NCBI RefSeq assembly: GCF_000785435.2
Contig: NZ_JTDB02000005.1
Span: forward strand, 1-64,000
DNA from: Paraburkholderia sacchari
GTDB taxonomy: Bacteria; Pseudomonadota; Gammaproteobacteria; Burkholderiales; Burkholderiaceae
Length of the DNA stretch: 64,000 bases
Direction of reading: 5' to 3'
A program made the translations under genes and the position numbers. Positions within the stretch are counted from its first letter, which is position 1. The number at the start of each line of letters is the position of its first letter. Below, one piece after another: positions 47,815-56,171 of this stretch. The notes beneath the pieces are model-generated. The model was given only the letters and a program-made list of their open reading frames with translations. It was not told where the DNA came from and made no database searches.

Positions 47815-49011
47815 TTATTTCTCGACGATACCGGGAATCGCCACATTCGGATCGACGTCGGCGCCGTAGTCGACACCTTCGATGCCGAAGCCGAACAGAC
47901 GCAGGAATTCCGCCTTGTAGCCCGCAAAGTCGGTGGTGGCGTAAAGGTTCTCGTCGGTGACGTGGTCCCATGCGGTTTTCACGCGCGCCTGAATCGCAGG
48001 ATCGAGTTCCTTGTAGTCGGCGCGCAGGCGGCCTTCGTCGTCGAGCACCGGTGTGGCGCTGTAGAGCGAATCGCGCAGGAGTCCGTAGACTTGCTCGATG
48101 CACCCCTCGTGCGTGCCGTGTTCCTTCATCGCCTTGAAGAGCAGCGCGAGATAGAGCGGCATGATGGGAATGGCGGAACTCGCTTGCGTGACCACCGCCT
48201 TGAGCACGGCAACGCGCGCGTCGCCGCCGCGCGCCGCGAGCTTCGCGCGGATGCCCAGCACCTTCTGGTCGAGGTCTTTCTTGGCCGCGCCAATGGAGCC
48301 GTTCCAGTAAATGTCGTGAGTGATCTCCGCGCCGAGATAGGTGAACGCCGTGGTCTTCGCGCCATCGGCCAGCACGCCCGCTTCGAGCAGCGCGTCGATC
48401 CACATCTGCCAGTCCTCGCCGCCCATCACGGCCGCCGTGGCGTCGATTTCGCTCTGCGTGGCCGCTTCCAGCACGGTTTCCTTGATGATCTCCTTGTCGG
48501 TGTCGATGCCGCGCATGCGCAGCGTCTTGCCCACCGGCTTGAGCGTGGAGGTGTGCACTGCGCCCGTCACCGGATGCGTGCGGCGCGGCGCGGCAAGGCT
48601 GTACACCACGAGGTCGACCTGGCCGAGATCGCGCTTGATGATGTCGATGGCCTCGCGCTTCACGGCGTTCGAGAACGCGTCGCCGTTGATGGTTTTCGCG
48701 TAGAGCCCCTTCTGCGCGGCGAACTTCTCGAACGCGGCGGTGTTGTACCAGCCGGCGGTGGCGGGGCGGGTCTCGGTGCCGGCGCGCTCGAAAGCGACGC
48801 CGAGCGTGGCCGCGCCCGAGCCGAACGCCGTAGAGATGCGCGCGGCGAGCCCGTAGCCCGTGGACGCGCCCAGCACGAGCACGCGCTTAGGACCATTGGC
48901 AATGGGACCGTGCGCATCGACGTATTCGATTTGCTGCGCGACGTTGGCTTCACATCCCACGGGATGGGCCGTCACGCAAATGAAGCCGCGAACGCGCGGT
49001 TCGATAATCAT
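47815..49011 (-). CDS. fabV: Enoyl-ACP/trans-2-enoyl-CoA reductase FabV
   Basis: A 398-residue NADH-dependent enoyl reductase of fatty acid synthesis, the triclosan-tolerant type. Rossmann motif KRVLVLGASTGYGLAARIST near 45, the YX8K catalytic pair in YNTAAFEKFAAQK near 235 after FabV numbering, and YSLAAPRRTHP. Length matches the family. ATG at 49009-49011 is chosen; it reads MIIEPRVRGFICVTAHP, the standard FabV start. No other fatty acid genes adjoin it. Confidence 0.95.
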   Translation of the reverse strand: MIIEPRVRGFICVTAHPVGCEANVAQQIEYVDAHGPIANGPKRVLVLGASTGYGLAARISTAFGSGAATLGVAFERAGTETRPATAGWYNTAAFEKFAAQKGLYAKTINGDAFSNAVKREAIDIIKRDLGQVDLVVYSLAAPRRTHPVTGAVHTSTLKPVGKTLRMRGIDTDKEIIKETVLEAATQSEIDATAAVMGGEDWQMWIDALLEAGVLADGAKTTAFTYLGAEITHDIYWNGSIGAAKKDLDQKVLGIRAKLAARGGDARVAVLKAVVTQASSAIPIMPLYLALLFKAMKEHGTHEGCIEQVYGLLRDSLYSATPVLDDEGRLRADYKELDPAIQARVKTAWDHVTDENLYATTDFAGYKAEFLRLFGFGIEGVDYGADVDPNVAIPGIVEK

Positions 49012-49125
49012 CAGACTTCTCCGTAATTCGCAGATGCATGCAAGAACGGGCGGCATTTTAGCGCGAGCAAAAAGTCTGGGCCATGGTTGGGCAGGTGGGC
49101 GGCTCCCGGCGCCCCGCCACGCCGC

Positions 49126-50142
49126 TCATGGCGCGCCGGCCAGCGCGCCCACACGATCGCCGAGACAACCCAGCCCGGCCAGCGTTGCCTCGACGGCGAC
49201 ATCGAGCGGCGTATGCGGCTCGCTACCCAGCGTAGCTACCAGCCTGGCGTTATCGAGTTCAAGCGTTTCGCGCCACAGATACCGCATCTCCAGCATTTCG
49301 CGAGGCGTGGTGGCAAATGGCGCGGCGGCATAAATCAGCGGCCACGGGAACGGCTTGCGCTGCGCGTGCAAGCCATGGCGTTGCGCAATGCGGCAGATCG
49401 CGGCGGCCATTTGCGTGCCGTCGGCGTCCCAATGCCCGGCCATGTGAAAACGGGCGAACGGCGCGAGTGTCGCGCGCATCTCGATCAGCTCGCATATCGT
49501 GCGAGCGGCATCGGGCACGTAGGCCCACGCGTGGCCCACACCGGGCACGCCGGGTTCGCGGACCGTGCGCACGGGCTGCCCCGCTTTCACGAAACCCTGC
49601 GCAAGCCAGCTATTGCCCACGCGCGGGCCGAAAAAATCGCCGGCGCGCACGATGATCGAGCGCACGCCATGCGCCACAGCCGTTTCAAGGCGCTGCTCCA
49701 GCGCGACGCGAATCGCGCCTTTGCGGGTGCGCGGCTGCTGCGGCGCGTCTTCGCCCACGAGCGGCAGCACCTTCGGCCCGAAGTTATAGACGGTGCCCGG
49801 CAGCACCACGGTCGCGCCCACGGCCTGGGCGGCGGCGATGGTGTTGTCGATCATCGGCAGCACGAGTTCGGCCCAGCGCTTGTAGCCCGGCGGGTTGACC
49901 GCGTGCACGATCACCTCGCAGCCCTGCGCGGCGCGCAACACGGCATCGCGGTCCATGGCGTCGCCTTGCACCTGTTCGATGCCGTGGCCGGCGCGCGTGG
50001 TCGTGATCGCGCGGGTCCCGCGTTGCAGCGCGCGCACGTGCCAGCCCGCACCCATCAACTGCCGCGCGACTTCGCCGCCGATGCCGCCCGTTACGCCCAG
50101 CACGAGCGCCGTGCGGCGCGTTTCGAGAGAGTGCGTTGCCAT
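49126..50142 (-). CDS. NAD-dependent epimerase/dehydratase-family reductase
   Basis: A 338-residue extended-type short-chain dehydrogenase. The nucleotide loop is ALVLGVTGGIGGEVARQL near residue 12; GTVYNFGPK holds the YxxxK-like tyrosine region; VRAGDFFGPR is also seen. Activity could be epimerase, reductase or an NmrA-like binder. It is divergent from a LysR gene 98 bases away, which probably controls it. Confidence 0.83.
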   Translation of the reverse strand: MATHSLETRRTALVLGVTGGIGGEVARQLMGAGWHVRALQRGTRAITTTRAGHGIEQVQGDAMDRDAVLRAAQGCEVIVHAVNPPGYKRWAELVLPMIDNTIAAAQAVGATVVLPGTVYNFGPKVLPLVGEDAPQQPRTRKGAIRVALEQRLETAVAHGVRSIIVRAGDFFGPRVGNSWLAQGFVKAGQPVRTVREPGVPGVGHAWAYVPDAARTICELIEMRATLAPFARFHMAGHWDADGTQMAAAICRIAQRHGLHAQRKPFPWPLIYAAAPFATTPREMLEMRYLWRETLELDNARLVATLGSEPHTPLDVAVEATLAGLGCLGDRVGALAGAP

Positions 50143-50240
50143 GTCCGTGCTCCGTTTGAGAGGTGTCGATGGCGTGATTCTGCGCGTCTCGTGAGTAATA
50201 AAAAATTGCCTGGAATCGCACAGCCACTATACATTTATGC

Positions 50241-51140
50241 ATGGCCTCGAATCTGAACTGGGAACTCTACCGGACCTTTCTCGCGGTGCTCACGGAGGGC
50301 TCGCTCTCGGGCGCGGCGCGCGCGCTCGGCATCACGCAGCCCACGGCGGGGCGGCACGTGGCGGCGCTCGAAGTCGCGTTCGGCCAGCCGCTCTTCACGC
50401 GCTCGCCCGCGGGCTTCCTGCCCACCGAAGCGGCGCGCATGCTGCGCGGCTACGCCGAATCCATGCGCAGCACGGCGGCGGCGCTCGAACGCGCCGCGTC
50501 GGGGCAGGGCAATGCCATGCGCGGCGTGGTGCGCGTATCGGCGAGCGAGGTCGTGAGCGTGGAAGTGCTGCCGCCGGTGCTCGCGCAGCTAGGTCGCGCC
50601 CATCCGGAGCTGGTGGTGGAGCTGGTGCCGTCCAACCGGGTGCAGGATCTGTTGCAGCGTGAAGTGGATATCGCCGTGCGCATGACGCAGCCGCAACAGG
50701 AGATGCTGATTGCGCGGCGCATCGGCGAAATCGAGGTCGGGATGCACGCGCGCGACGACTATCTCGCCGAGCGCGGCACGCCGAAAACGCTCGCCGAACT
50801 CGCGCAGCACACCCTGATCGGCTTCGACACCGTCACGCCGTTCTTGCGCGAGGCCATGCGCAAGCTGCCGTACTTGAAACGCGAGGCGTTTGCGCTGCGC
50901 ACCGATAGCGACGTCGCGCAATTGGCGATGATACGCGCGGGCTGCGGCATCGGCATGTGCCAGACCGGCGTCGCGCGGCGCGATGCCCGCTTGCGGCGCG
51001 TGCTGCCGCGCGTGTGCGGCTTCAAGCTGCAAACGTGGGTCACGATGCATGAAGACCTGCGCAGCAACCGCCGTTGCAAGGCGGTGTTCGATGCGCTCGC
51101 GGGTGGTCTGGAGGCGTACATCGCGAGCGCGCGCGGCTGA
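50241..51140 (+). CDS. LysR-family regulator
   Basis: A 299-residue LysR protein: HTH at about 8-60 (FLAVLTEGSLSGAARALGIT; QPTAGRHVAALEVAFG) and a co-inducer domain after 90. Divergent from the epimerase/reductase gene, the common layout for a LysR and its target. Its 3' end is 12 bases from the convergent OsmC gene. Confidence 0.9.
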   Translation: MASNLNWELYRTFLAVLTEGSLSGAARALGITQPTAGRHVAALEVAFGQPLFTRSPAGFLPTEAARMLRGYAESMRSTAAALERAASGQGNAMRGVVRVSASEVVSVEVLPPVLAQLGRAHPELVVELVPSNRVQDLLQREVDIAVRMTQPQQEMLIARRIGEIEVGMHARDDYLAERGTPKTLAELAQHTLIGFDTVTPFLREAMRKLPYLKREAFALRTDSDVAQLAMIRAGCGIGMCQTGVARRDARLRRVLPRVCGFKLQTWVTMHEDLRSNRRCKAVFDALAGGLEAYIASARG

Positions 51141-51151
51141 GGCGGATTGCG

Positions 51152-51637
51152 TTACGAGGCCGCGCTCGCGACCTCGATAAGCGGTTCGCAGCGGACAGGG
51201 AAATTCACCGAGTTCGCGACGTAGCACTTCTCGTGTGCAGCATGATGGAGTTGCGTGGCAACGCCCGCATCGTCGCCCGCGCGGATCGTCACGCGCGGGT
51301 GCAGCACGACTTCGCTAAAGCGCCCCGGTTCGTGGCCGCCGTCGATCATGGTGCCTTGCGCCTCGTCCACATAGGCGAGCACGGCGATGCCCGCATCGGC
51401 GCACAGGTGCAGATACCAGAGCTTGTGGCACGCGCTCACTGAGGCCACGAGCAGTTCCTCGGGGTTCCAGCGCGCGCGGTCGCCGCGAAACGCGGGGTCC
51501 GACGAACCAGCGATGGCGGGCTTGCCCGCCGCTTCGATCACGTGGTCGCGGCCGTAGTCGCGATAGCCTGAAGTGCCAGTGCCACGATTGCCGGTCCATT
51601 GCACCGTTACCGTGTATTTGTGCTCCGTGTGCGCCAT
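51152..51637 (-). CDS. OsmC/Ohr-family peroxidase-like protein
   Basis: A 161-residue OsmC-fold protein. The first redox cysteine is in SACHKLWYLHLCADAG and the second in AHEKCYVANSVN, spaced as in OsmC-type hydroperoxide reductases. The conserved N-terminal ARWNPEELLVASVSAC segment is present. Likely a thiol-dependent peroxidase of the OsmC-like branch; organic hydroperoxides are the family's usual substrates. Confidence 0.88.
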   Translation of the reverse strand: MAHTEHKYTVTVQWTGNRGTGTSGYRDYGRDHVIEAAGKPAIAGSSDPAFRGDRARWNPEELLVASVSACHKLWYLHLCADAGIAVLAYVDEAQGTMIDGGHEPGRFSEVVLHPRVTIRAGDDAGVATQLHHAAHEKCYVANSVNFPVRCEPLIEVASAAS

Positions 51638-51695
51638 TGCCGTTCTCCATGCGGTCGGTCAGTGCGCATTATCCCACTGATGCCCGAGGCCGGTG

Positions 51696-53468
51696 TCACG
51701 CCTTGACGTCCGGCATCGGCGCGCTGGCATGCACGACGCGGTTGCGCCCGCCCTGCTTCGCCAGGTAGAGCCGTGCGTCGGCCACGTGCATGAGCGCCTC
51801 ATAGTCGATGGGGCCGTCCACAGGGCTCGCGGCCACGCCGATGGACACCGTGAACGCGATGGCTTCGGGATGTTCGGTGCTGGCGGGCACGGTGGCGTCG
51901 CGCGCGTGGCTTTCGATCGCGTGGCGCACGCGCTCGGCCACGGCGGTGACGGCAGCAAGATCGGTGTCGGGCAGCAGGGCCGCGAATTCCTCGCCGCCCA
52001 TGCGCGCGGGCAGGTCGACGCCACGCAGGGTGGCGCGCAGGATATCGGCGAGGATCGTCAACACGCGGTCGCCGGCCGCGTGGCCGAAGCGGTCGTTAAC
52101 GCGCTTGAAGAAGTCGATGTCGAGCATCAGCACTGCCAACGATGCTGGCTGCTGCGGCGCGCGGTTCGCGCGTTCGTGTGCTTCGGCGAAGACTTCCTGA
52201 AAGCGGCGGCGGTTCGCGAGCCCCGTGAGCGGGTCACTGCGGGCGAGCGTTTCGAGCCGCTCGCTCGCCTCCATGTAGTGGCCGAATATATTGGTCACGA
52301 TGCGCAGCGTGCCGATCAGCAGCAGGCCGAGCACGATCCATGCGGCAATCAGCGGGCTGCCCAGCACGCGCCGCGCCGTGGCGATGGTGAGTTCCGCGTT
52401 GTCGGTGGCCGCGAGCAAAATCCAGTGCGACTGGCCGATACGCCGGTAGAGCAGGTACTGGCCGTTGCGCTCGATATAGCCCGAACCTTGCCGCATCCAC
52501 GTATCGACCGAGTTCGCCGCCGTTTGCAGCAGTCTGGGGCTAAAGCGTGCCGGACGCTGTGCGATTACCGCGCCGTTGCGGAAGTACACGACGCTCCCAT
52601 TGGTATTCAGGAGACCGAAATCGAGGGGATCTTCATTGTCCTCGATGTTGCCGGTGGAGAGCCGCAGCGAAAGCAGGCGCGACTGCGTGATGTCCATCAC
52701 CACTACGCCACGGAACTGGTTGCCGAGATAGACGGGGGCGCTCAAGGTCGAAACTGCCTCACCGTCCTGCAGCCCGGTATAGACCGGCGTCCAGAGCACG
52801 TCGCGACGTGGATTGTGCTCGGGCAGCTGGCCCCGGTAGTAATACATGGTGCTGAAATGGCGCAGCAGCTCGGGCGTGCTCATGCCATGATGCTCCGGGG
52901 CGCTCACGAACATGCCATTCGGCGAGACGAACGCCACCGCGCCGCGCATGGCGTCTGCCTGGTGGCTGATTTCCACGAGCGGGCTGAGCGCGCGCGCGAG
53001 CGCGATGTCGCCAGGCAGCGCGGCGTCGTCGCGATGAAAGCCATCGAGGTCCGCGAGGCCCGCTGCGTTCGTGCCGAACACGGCGGGGCCGCCGAGCAAC
53101 CCGGGAACCTGCCAGACCGGCTGCGATGTATGCGCCAGCGCAGGCCGCACGGCGGGGCTTTCCAAGCCGATGCGCTGCTGCTCCCCTGCGGCCAGCACGT
53201 GTTCGGCATAGTTGCGCAGGGCCACGAGGTGGCGGCGCTCGGCGTCGATGAGCGCATCCACGCCGACGGCGCGCACTTCGAGGTCGCGCTGGCGGTTTTG
53301 CAGGTCGGAGCGCGCGATGGTGTAAAGCTGGCGCAGCCCGACGAGCGTCACGAGCGCCATGGCGCCCACAAAGCACAGCGTCACCACGAGAAGCGGCCGT
53401 TTCATGACGATGCTGGAGAAACGGTCGGGCCGGGTGTGGCCTGATGTGCGTTTCGCGCTGTGCTGCAT
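51696..53468 (-). CDS. Diguanylate cyclase with periplasmic CHASE4-type sensor and GGDEF domain
   Basis: A 590-residue membrane protein. Helix 1 is LLVVTLCFVGAMALVTLV, then a periplasmic domain of about 250 residues of CHASE4 look (LIDAERRHLVALRNYAEHV), helix 2 LIAAWIVLGLLLIGTLRIV, and a C-terminal GGDEF domain with active site MGGEEF. The inhibitory I-site RGVD lies five residues before it, and LMLDIDFFKRVNDRFGHAAGD is also conserved. It should make c-di-GMP and be feedback-inhibited. ATG at 53466-53468 fits the helix position. The only c-di-GMP receptor in the window is the PilZ domain of the broken BcsA. Confidence 0.92.
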   Translation of the reverse strand: MQHSAKRTSGHTRPDRFSSIVMKRPLLVVTLCFVGAMALVTLVGLRQLYTIARSDLQNRQRDLEVRAVGVDALIDAERRHLVALRNYAEHVLAAGEQQRIGLESPAVRPALAHTSQPVWQVPGLLGGPAVFGTNAAGLADLDGFHRDDAALPGDIALARALSPLVEISHQADAMRGAVAFVSPNGMFVSAPEHHGMSTPELLRHFSTMYYYRGQLPEHNPRRDVLWTPVYTGLQDGEAVSTLSAPVYLGNQFRGVVVMDITQSRLLSLRLSTGNIEDNEDPLDFGLLNTNGSVVYFRNGAVIAQRPARFSPRLLQTAANSVDTWMRQGSGYIERNGQYLLYRRIGQSHWILLAATDNAELTIATARRVLGSPLIAAWIVLGLLLIGTLRIVTNIFGHYMEASERLETLARSDPLTGLANRRRFQEVFAEAHERANRAPQQPASLAVLMLDIDFFKRVNDRFGHAAGDRVLTILADILRATLRGVDLPARMGGEEFAALLPDTDLAAVTAVAERVRHAIESHARDATVPASTEHPEAIAFTVSIGVAASPVDGPIDYEALMHVADARLYLAKQGGRNRVVHASAPMPDVKA

Positions 53469-53826
53469 GGTGTCCCCGGCCTCGCAATGTGTGGATGCGC
53501 GCTGGCGTACTGGCCGGCGCATTATTCGACTAATGCGCGAAGCATAGCATCGCGCAAATTCATCTTCTCCCATCCAATCCGCGTGAGAGATGCCACCCCG
53601 CCGCGCATTGATAATTCATTACGCATTATTGTGCGAAGTCATGGGGAATTTCACGAAAAAATCGTCGATTCAAGCGATAATCGCAACGATGAACTTGTTG
53701 CGCGTGGCGGCTGGCAGGCAAACGGAAATAGGCTGCACGGGGACGCCTTTCAACGCCGCACTCAACACTGCCTCGCGCGCCCGCGCCACGCACCGTGCGA
53801 AGAAAACAAGAATCACGCGACCATTT
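53469..53826. other. Divergent intergenic region: GGDEF gene and histidine kinase
   Basis: About 358 bases between divergent genes. The frame of the kinase stays open leftward to 53590, but that part is arginine/alanine-rich and has no membrane helix, so it is treated as untranslated. AT-rich patches near 53610-53640 could be promoter elements; none is clear. Confidence 0.35.
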
Positions 53827-55290
53827 ATGTATTCGATCTTGCCCGCGTTCGTATCCGCCTTGTTTCTCGGGTTTGGCGTCTACGTACTGCTCACGGAAGG
53901 TGTGACGCGCCTCTCGCTGCCGTTTGCGGCGATGTGCGGAACCACCTTCGTCTGGCAAGGCACCTGGGCGTTTCTGTTCCAGATTTCCGAGCCGGGCCTC
54001 GCCGGGGCGCTCGTCAAGTTTGGCTACCTGTTCATTCTGTTTTTGCCCACGACCTTTTATCACTTCGTGATCGAAGTTGCCACGCGGCGCAGCGAGCGGC
54101 CGCTGCTGTTCGCCTCGTACGGTTTGTGCATCGTGCTCGCGATGGCGCTCGCGGTGAGCGACGAGGTGGTCTCGGGCTACGGCAGTTTCTTCTTCGGCAA
54201 GTATCCGCGCGCGGGGCTGCTGCATCCGGTGCACGTCGCGCAAACGGTGCTGCTCGCGGCGCGCAGCGCCTGGCTGCTGTTCGCCGCGCGGCGCCAGACC
54301 CATTCGCACGACCGCCGCAAGCTGCTCGATCTGTGCTTGCTGAGTCTGTGTCTCTATGGGCTCGCCGCTTCCGACTATGCGGTCAATTACGGCGTGGCGT
54401 TCTATCCAGTGGGCGCCGTGTTCATCGCCTTGAGTCTTGGCATTCTCGCGGTGACCATCGTGCGCTATGGCCTCATGCGGCCGTACTTGCTCGCGGCAAC
54501 GGTCGCGCACGAAGTGGCTACGCCGCTGGCGGCCATCGGCATGCATGCCGAGGAGATCGGCAACGTGCTGCCCGAACTTATGCGCGGCTACCAGTTGGCC
54601 GTGCAGCACCAGCTATGCGTGGATGGCCTGTATCCGGGGCAGTCGGAGCGTCTTTCGTCGCTGGCTTCCTCGATACAGCGGCAGGTGGACAGCACGAGCA
54701 CCGTCGTCGAGATGTCGCTGGCATCGTTCACGCTCGACCGGCTCGACCGCCGCAGCTTCGAGGCCTACTCCATCCGCTCCTGCGTGAACGCGGCGCTCGA
54801 GCGCTTTCCGTTTCGTCCGGGCGAGCGCGAACTGGTCAATGTGTTGCCGATCGATCCGCAACTGGAGTTTTCGGGCTCCGATTCGCTGATCGTGTTCGTG
54901 CTTTTCAATCTGCTCAAGAATGCGCTCTTTGCGATTCACTCGAGCGGCAGAGGCAGTGGCAGTGTGCAAATCTCGGCGTCGAGCGAGGACGGCTATTGCG
55001 TGCTGCGCTTCACCGACAACGGCCCCGGCATTGCACCCGACGTGCTCCCGCATATTTTCGAGCCGTTCTATTCCACCAAGTCTCACGGCAAGGGAGCGGG
55101 CATGGGGCTCGCGTTTTGCTGGCGCGTGGCCCAGGCGCTGGGCGGCACGATCGCCTGCGCGTCCGAGGCCGACGTGGCGACCACGTTTACGCTGCAACTG
55201 CCCGAACCGGGGTCAGCCGGCGACCGCGCGCTTCACGATCCGGCAGGCAAGCCCCGCCGCTGGACGGCGGGGCAGGACTACATTGGCTGA
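53827..55290 (+). CDS. Sensor histidine kinase with N-terminal 7TM (CqsS/PhcS-like)
   Basis: A 487-residue membrane kinase. The first 215 residues hold about seven hydrophobic helices ending LLSLCLYGLAASDYAVNYG and YPVGAVFIALSLGILAVT, a pattern typical of the 7TM kinase group that includes quorum sensors CqsS and PhcS. The phospho-acceptor is H228 in VAHEVATPLAAIG; then FNLLKNALFAIHS (N box), DNGPGIAPDVLPHIFEPFYS (G1) and GKGAGMGLAFC (G2). It has no receiver domain, so it needs a partner regulator; the one at 56172 is 880 bases away. The signal is unknown, and no known autoinducer synthase is in the window. Confidence 0.9.
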   Translation: MYSILPAFVSALFLGFGVYVLLTEGVTRLSLPFAAMCGTTFVWQGTWAFLFQISEPGLAGALVKFGYLFILFLPTTFYHFVIEVATRRSERPLLFASYGLCIVLAMALAVSDEVVSGYGSFFFGKYPRAGLLHPVHVAQTVLLAARSAWLLFAARRQTHSHDRRKLLDLCLLSLCLYGLAASDYAVNYGVAFYPVGAVFIALSLGILAVTIVRYGLMRPYLLAATVAHEVATPLAAIGMHAEEIGNVLPELMRGYQLAVQHQLCVDGLYPGQSERLSSLASSIQRQVDSTSTVVEMSLASFTLDRLDRRSFEAYSIRSCVNAALERFPFRPGERELVNVLPIDPQLEFSGSDSLIVFVLFNLLKNALFAIHSSGRGSGSVQISASSEDGYCVLRFTDNGPGIAPDVLPHIFEPFYSTKSHGKGAGMGLAFCWRVAQALGGTIACASEADVATTFTLQLPEPGSAGDRALHDPAGKPRRWTAGQDYIG

Positions 55291-55303
55291 ATCAATTCAC
55301 GTC

Positions 55304-55801
55304 TTAATTCGTCCCTGCGGGCAGGACGAGTTCATACTCCTTGACGCGCTCGATAATCCCCGGCGGGAAACGGCGAATCCGCTTGTCGGTGCCGGCAAAA
55401 AGAATCTGCTGGTAACCGAGCGAAACGGGACGCCCGTCCACGCAAAAGCGAAACACCAGATAGGCGGAGCATTGGCGCACCTGGAATGTGTTCAGATAGC
55501 AATCGACGCGCTGAAACGGAAACGTCTCTTGCACATATTCCTGGTGCGCGCGCTTCGTGACGAAGACGCCGCCCGCCGCGAGCAGATTATTGTGGATGCA
55601 TTCGTGAAACCAGCGCTCGCGGCAAATGCCCTGCCATTCGAAATAGCGGGCGAAATATGTATTCATGAAGGCATTCGAGTCCTTGAGGTAAATGTCGATG
55701 ACGTGATGGAAGGTCTTGCTCGGGGTGGCTTCCATGATTTCCGGGCTAAAGCCGTTGACGCCACGGGAGAGCACGGCGGGGATCGATTCACGGGCATTCA
55801 T
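55304..55801 (-). CDS. Hotdog-fold acyl-CoA thioesterase-like protein
   Basis: A 165-residue protein of the 4HBT/hotdog type: DIYLKDSNAFMNTYFARYFE followed by WQGICRERWFHE carries the family's substrate helix and its Asn/Asp position, and the later beta strands include VRQCSAYLVFRFCVDGR. Relatives hydrolyse acyl-CoA or acyl-ACP in polyketide and fatty acid routes. It lies on the minus strand between the 7TM kinase and the response regulator, with stops 13 bases from the kinase stop. ATG at 55799-55801 is used; this overlaps the stop of a small upstream frame as ATGA. Confidence 0.8.
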   Translation of the reverse strand: MNARESIPAVLSRGVNGFSPEIMEATPSKTFHHVIDIYLKDSNAFMNTYFARYFEWQGICRERWFHECIHNNLLAAGGVFVTKRAHQEYVQETFPFQRVDCYLNTFQVRQCSAYLVFRFCVDGRPVSLGYQQILFAGTDKRIRRFPPGIIERVKEYELVLPAGTN

Positions 55802-56043
55802 TTCAAAACTCCAGTTCGAATTGGCCGCCGGCGGCGGCCACGCATGTCCTCGATGTTTGAAGACATGCGCCAATTCTCTGCGCGTTCCCTTGCCGCCAAA
55901 ACCGCCTTGAGCACATAGTCGCCAGGATCTTCCAGGCGCTGAGCTTGCCTGGTGGCGATAGTCGTATGCAAACGCGCAGGCAAGCGCGCAGGCAAACGCG
56001 GGCGCAAACGATTACGCAGGTCCGAACGCCCTATGAAGATCAT
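55798..56043 (-). CDS. Possible small ORF coupled to the thioesterase gene
   Basis: An 81-residue frame whose TGA overlaps the thioesterase ATG by four bases. The first half is arginine/proline-rich, encoded by a 12-base tandem repeat; the second half (RLEDPGDYVLKAVLAARERA) looks more protein-like. Codon third positions are less GC-rich than real genes nearby. It may be a leader peptide or noise. Confidence 0.25.
   Translation of the reverse strand: MIFIGRSDLRNRLRPRLPARLPARLHTTIATRQAQRLEDPGDYVLKAVLAARERAENWRMSSNIEDMRGRRRRPIRTGVLK
55969..56010. repeat. 12-base tandem repeat, three and a half units
   Basis: CAAACGCGCAGG, CAAGCGCGCAGG, CAAACGCGGGCG and CAAACG run head to tail in the 370-base gap between the thioesterase and response regulator genes. 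Units differ at one to three bases. They give Arg/Gln-rich text on the plus strand and Arg/Pro/Leu-rich text on the minus strand. The rest of the gap shows no other clear element. Confidence 0.75.
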
Positions 56044-56171
56044 CGGCGGGGAGCGCAACGGTTGCCGCGCGCGCTCGCAAGGCCGCATAATCTGGCAGCC
56101 GGCGGCGCGCCACCCGCAATGAGCAGCATCGATTCGCGCCGTGGGTCTGTAGCGAGCACCGAGGCCATTAC

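Noticed and set aside
55969..56010. CRISPR-like array
   Set aside because: Units are only 12 bases, head to tail with no spacers; this is a simple tandem repeat. No cas genes are present.
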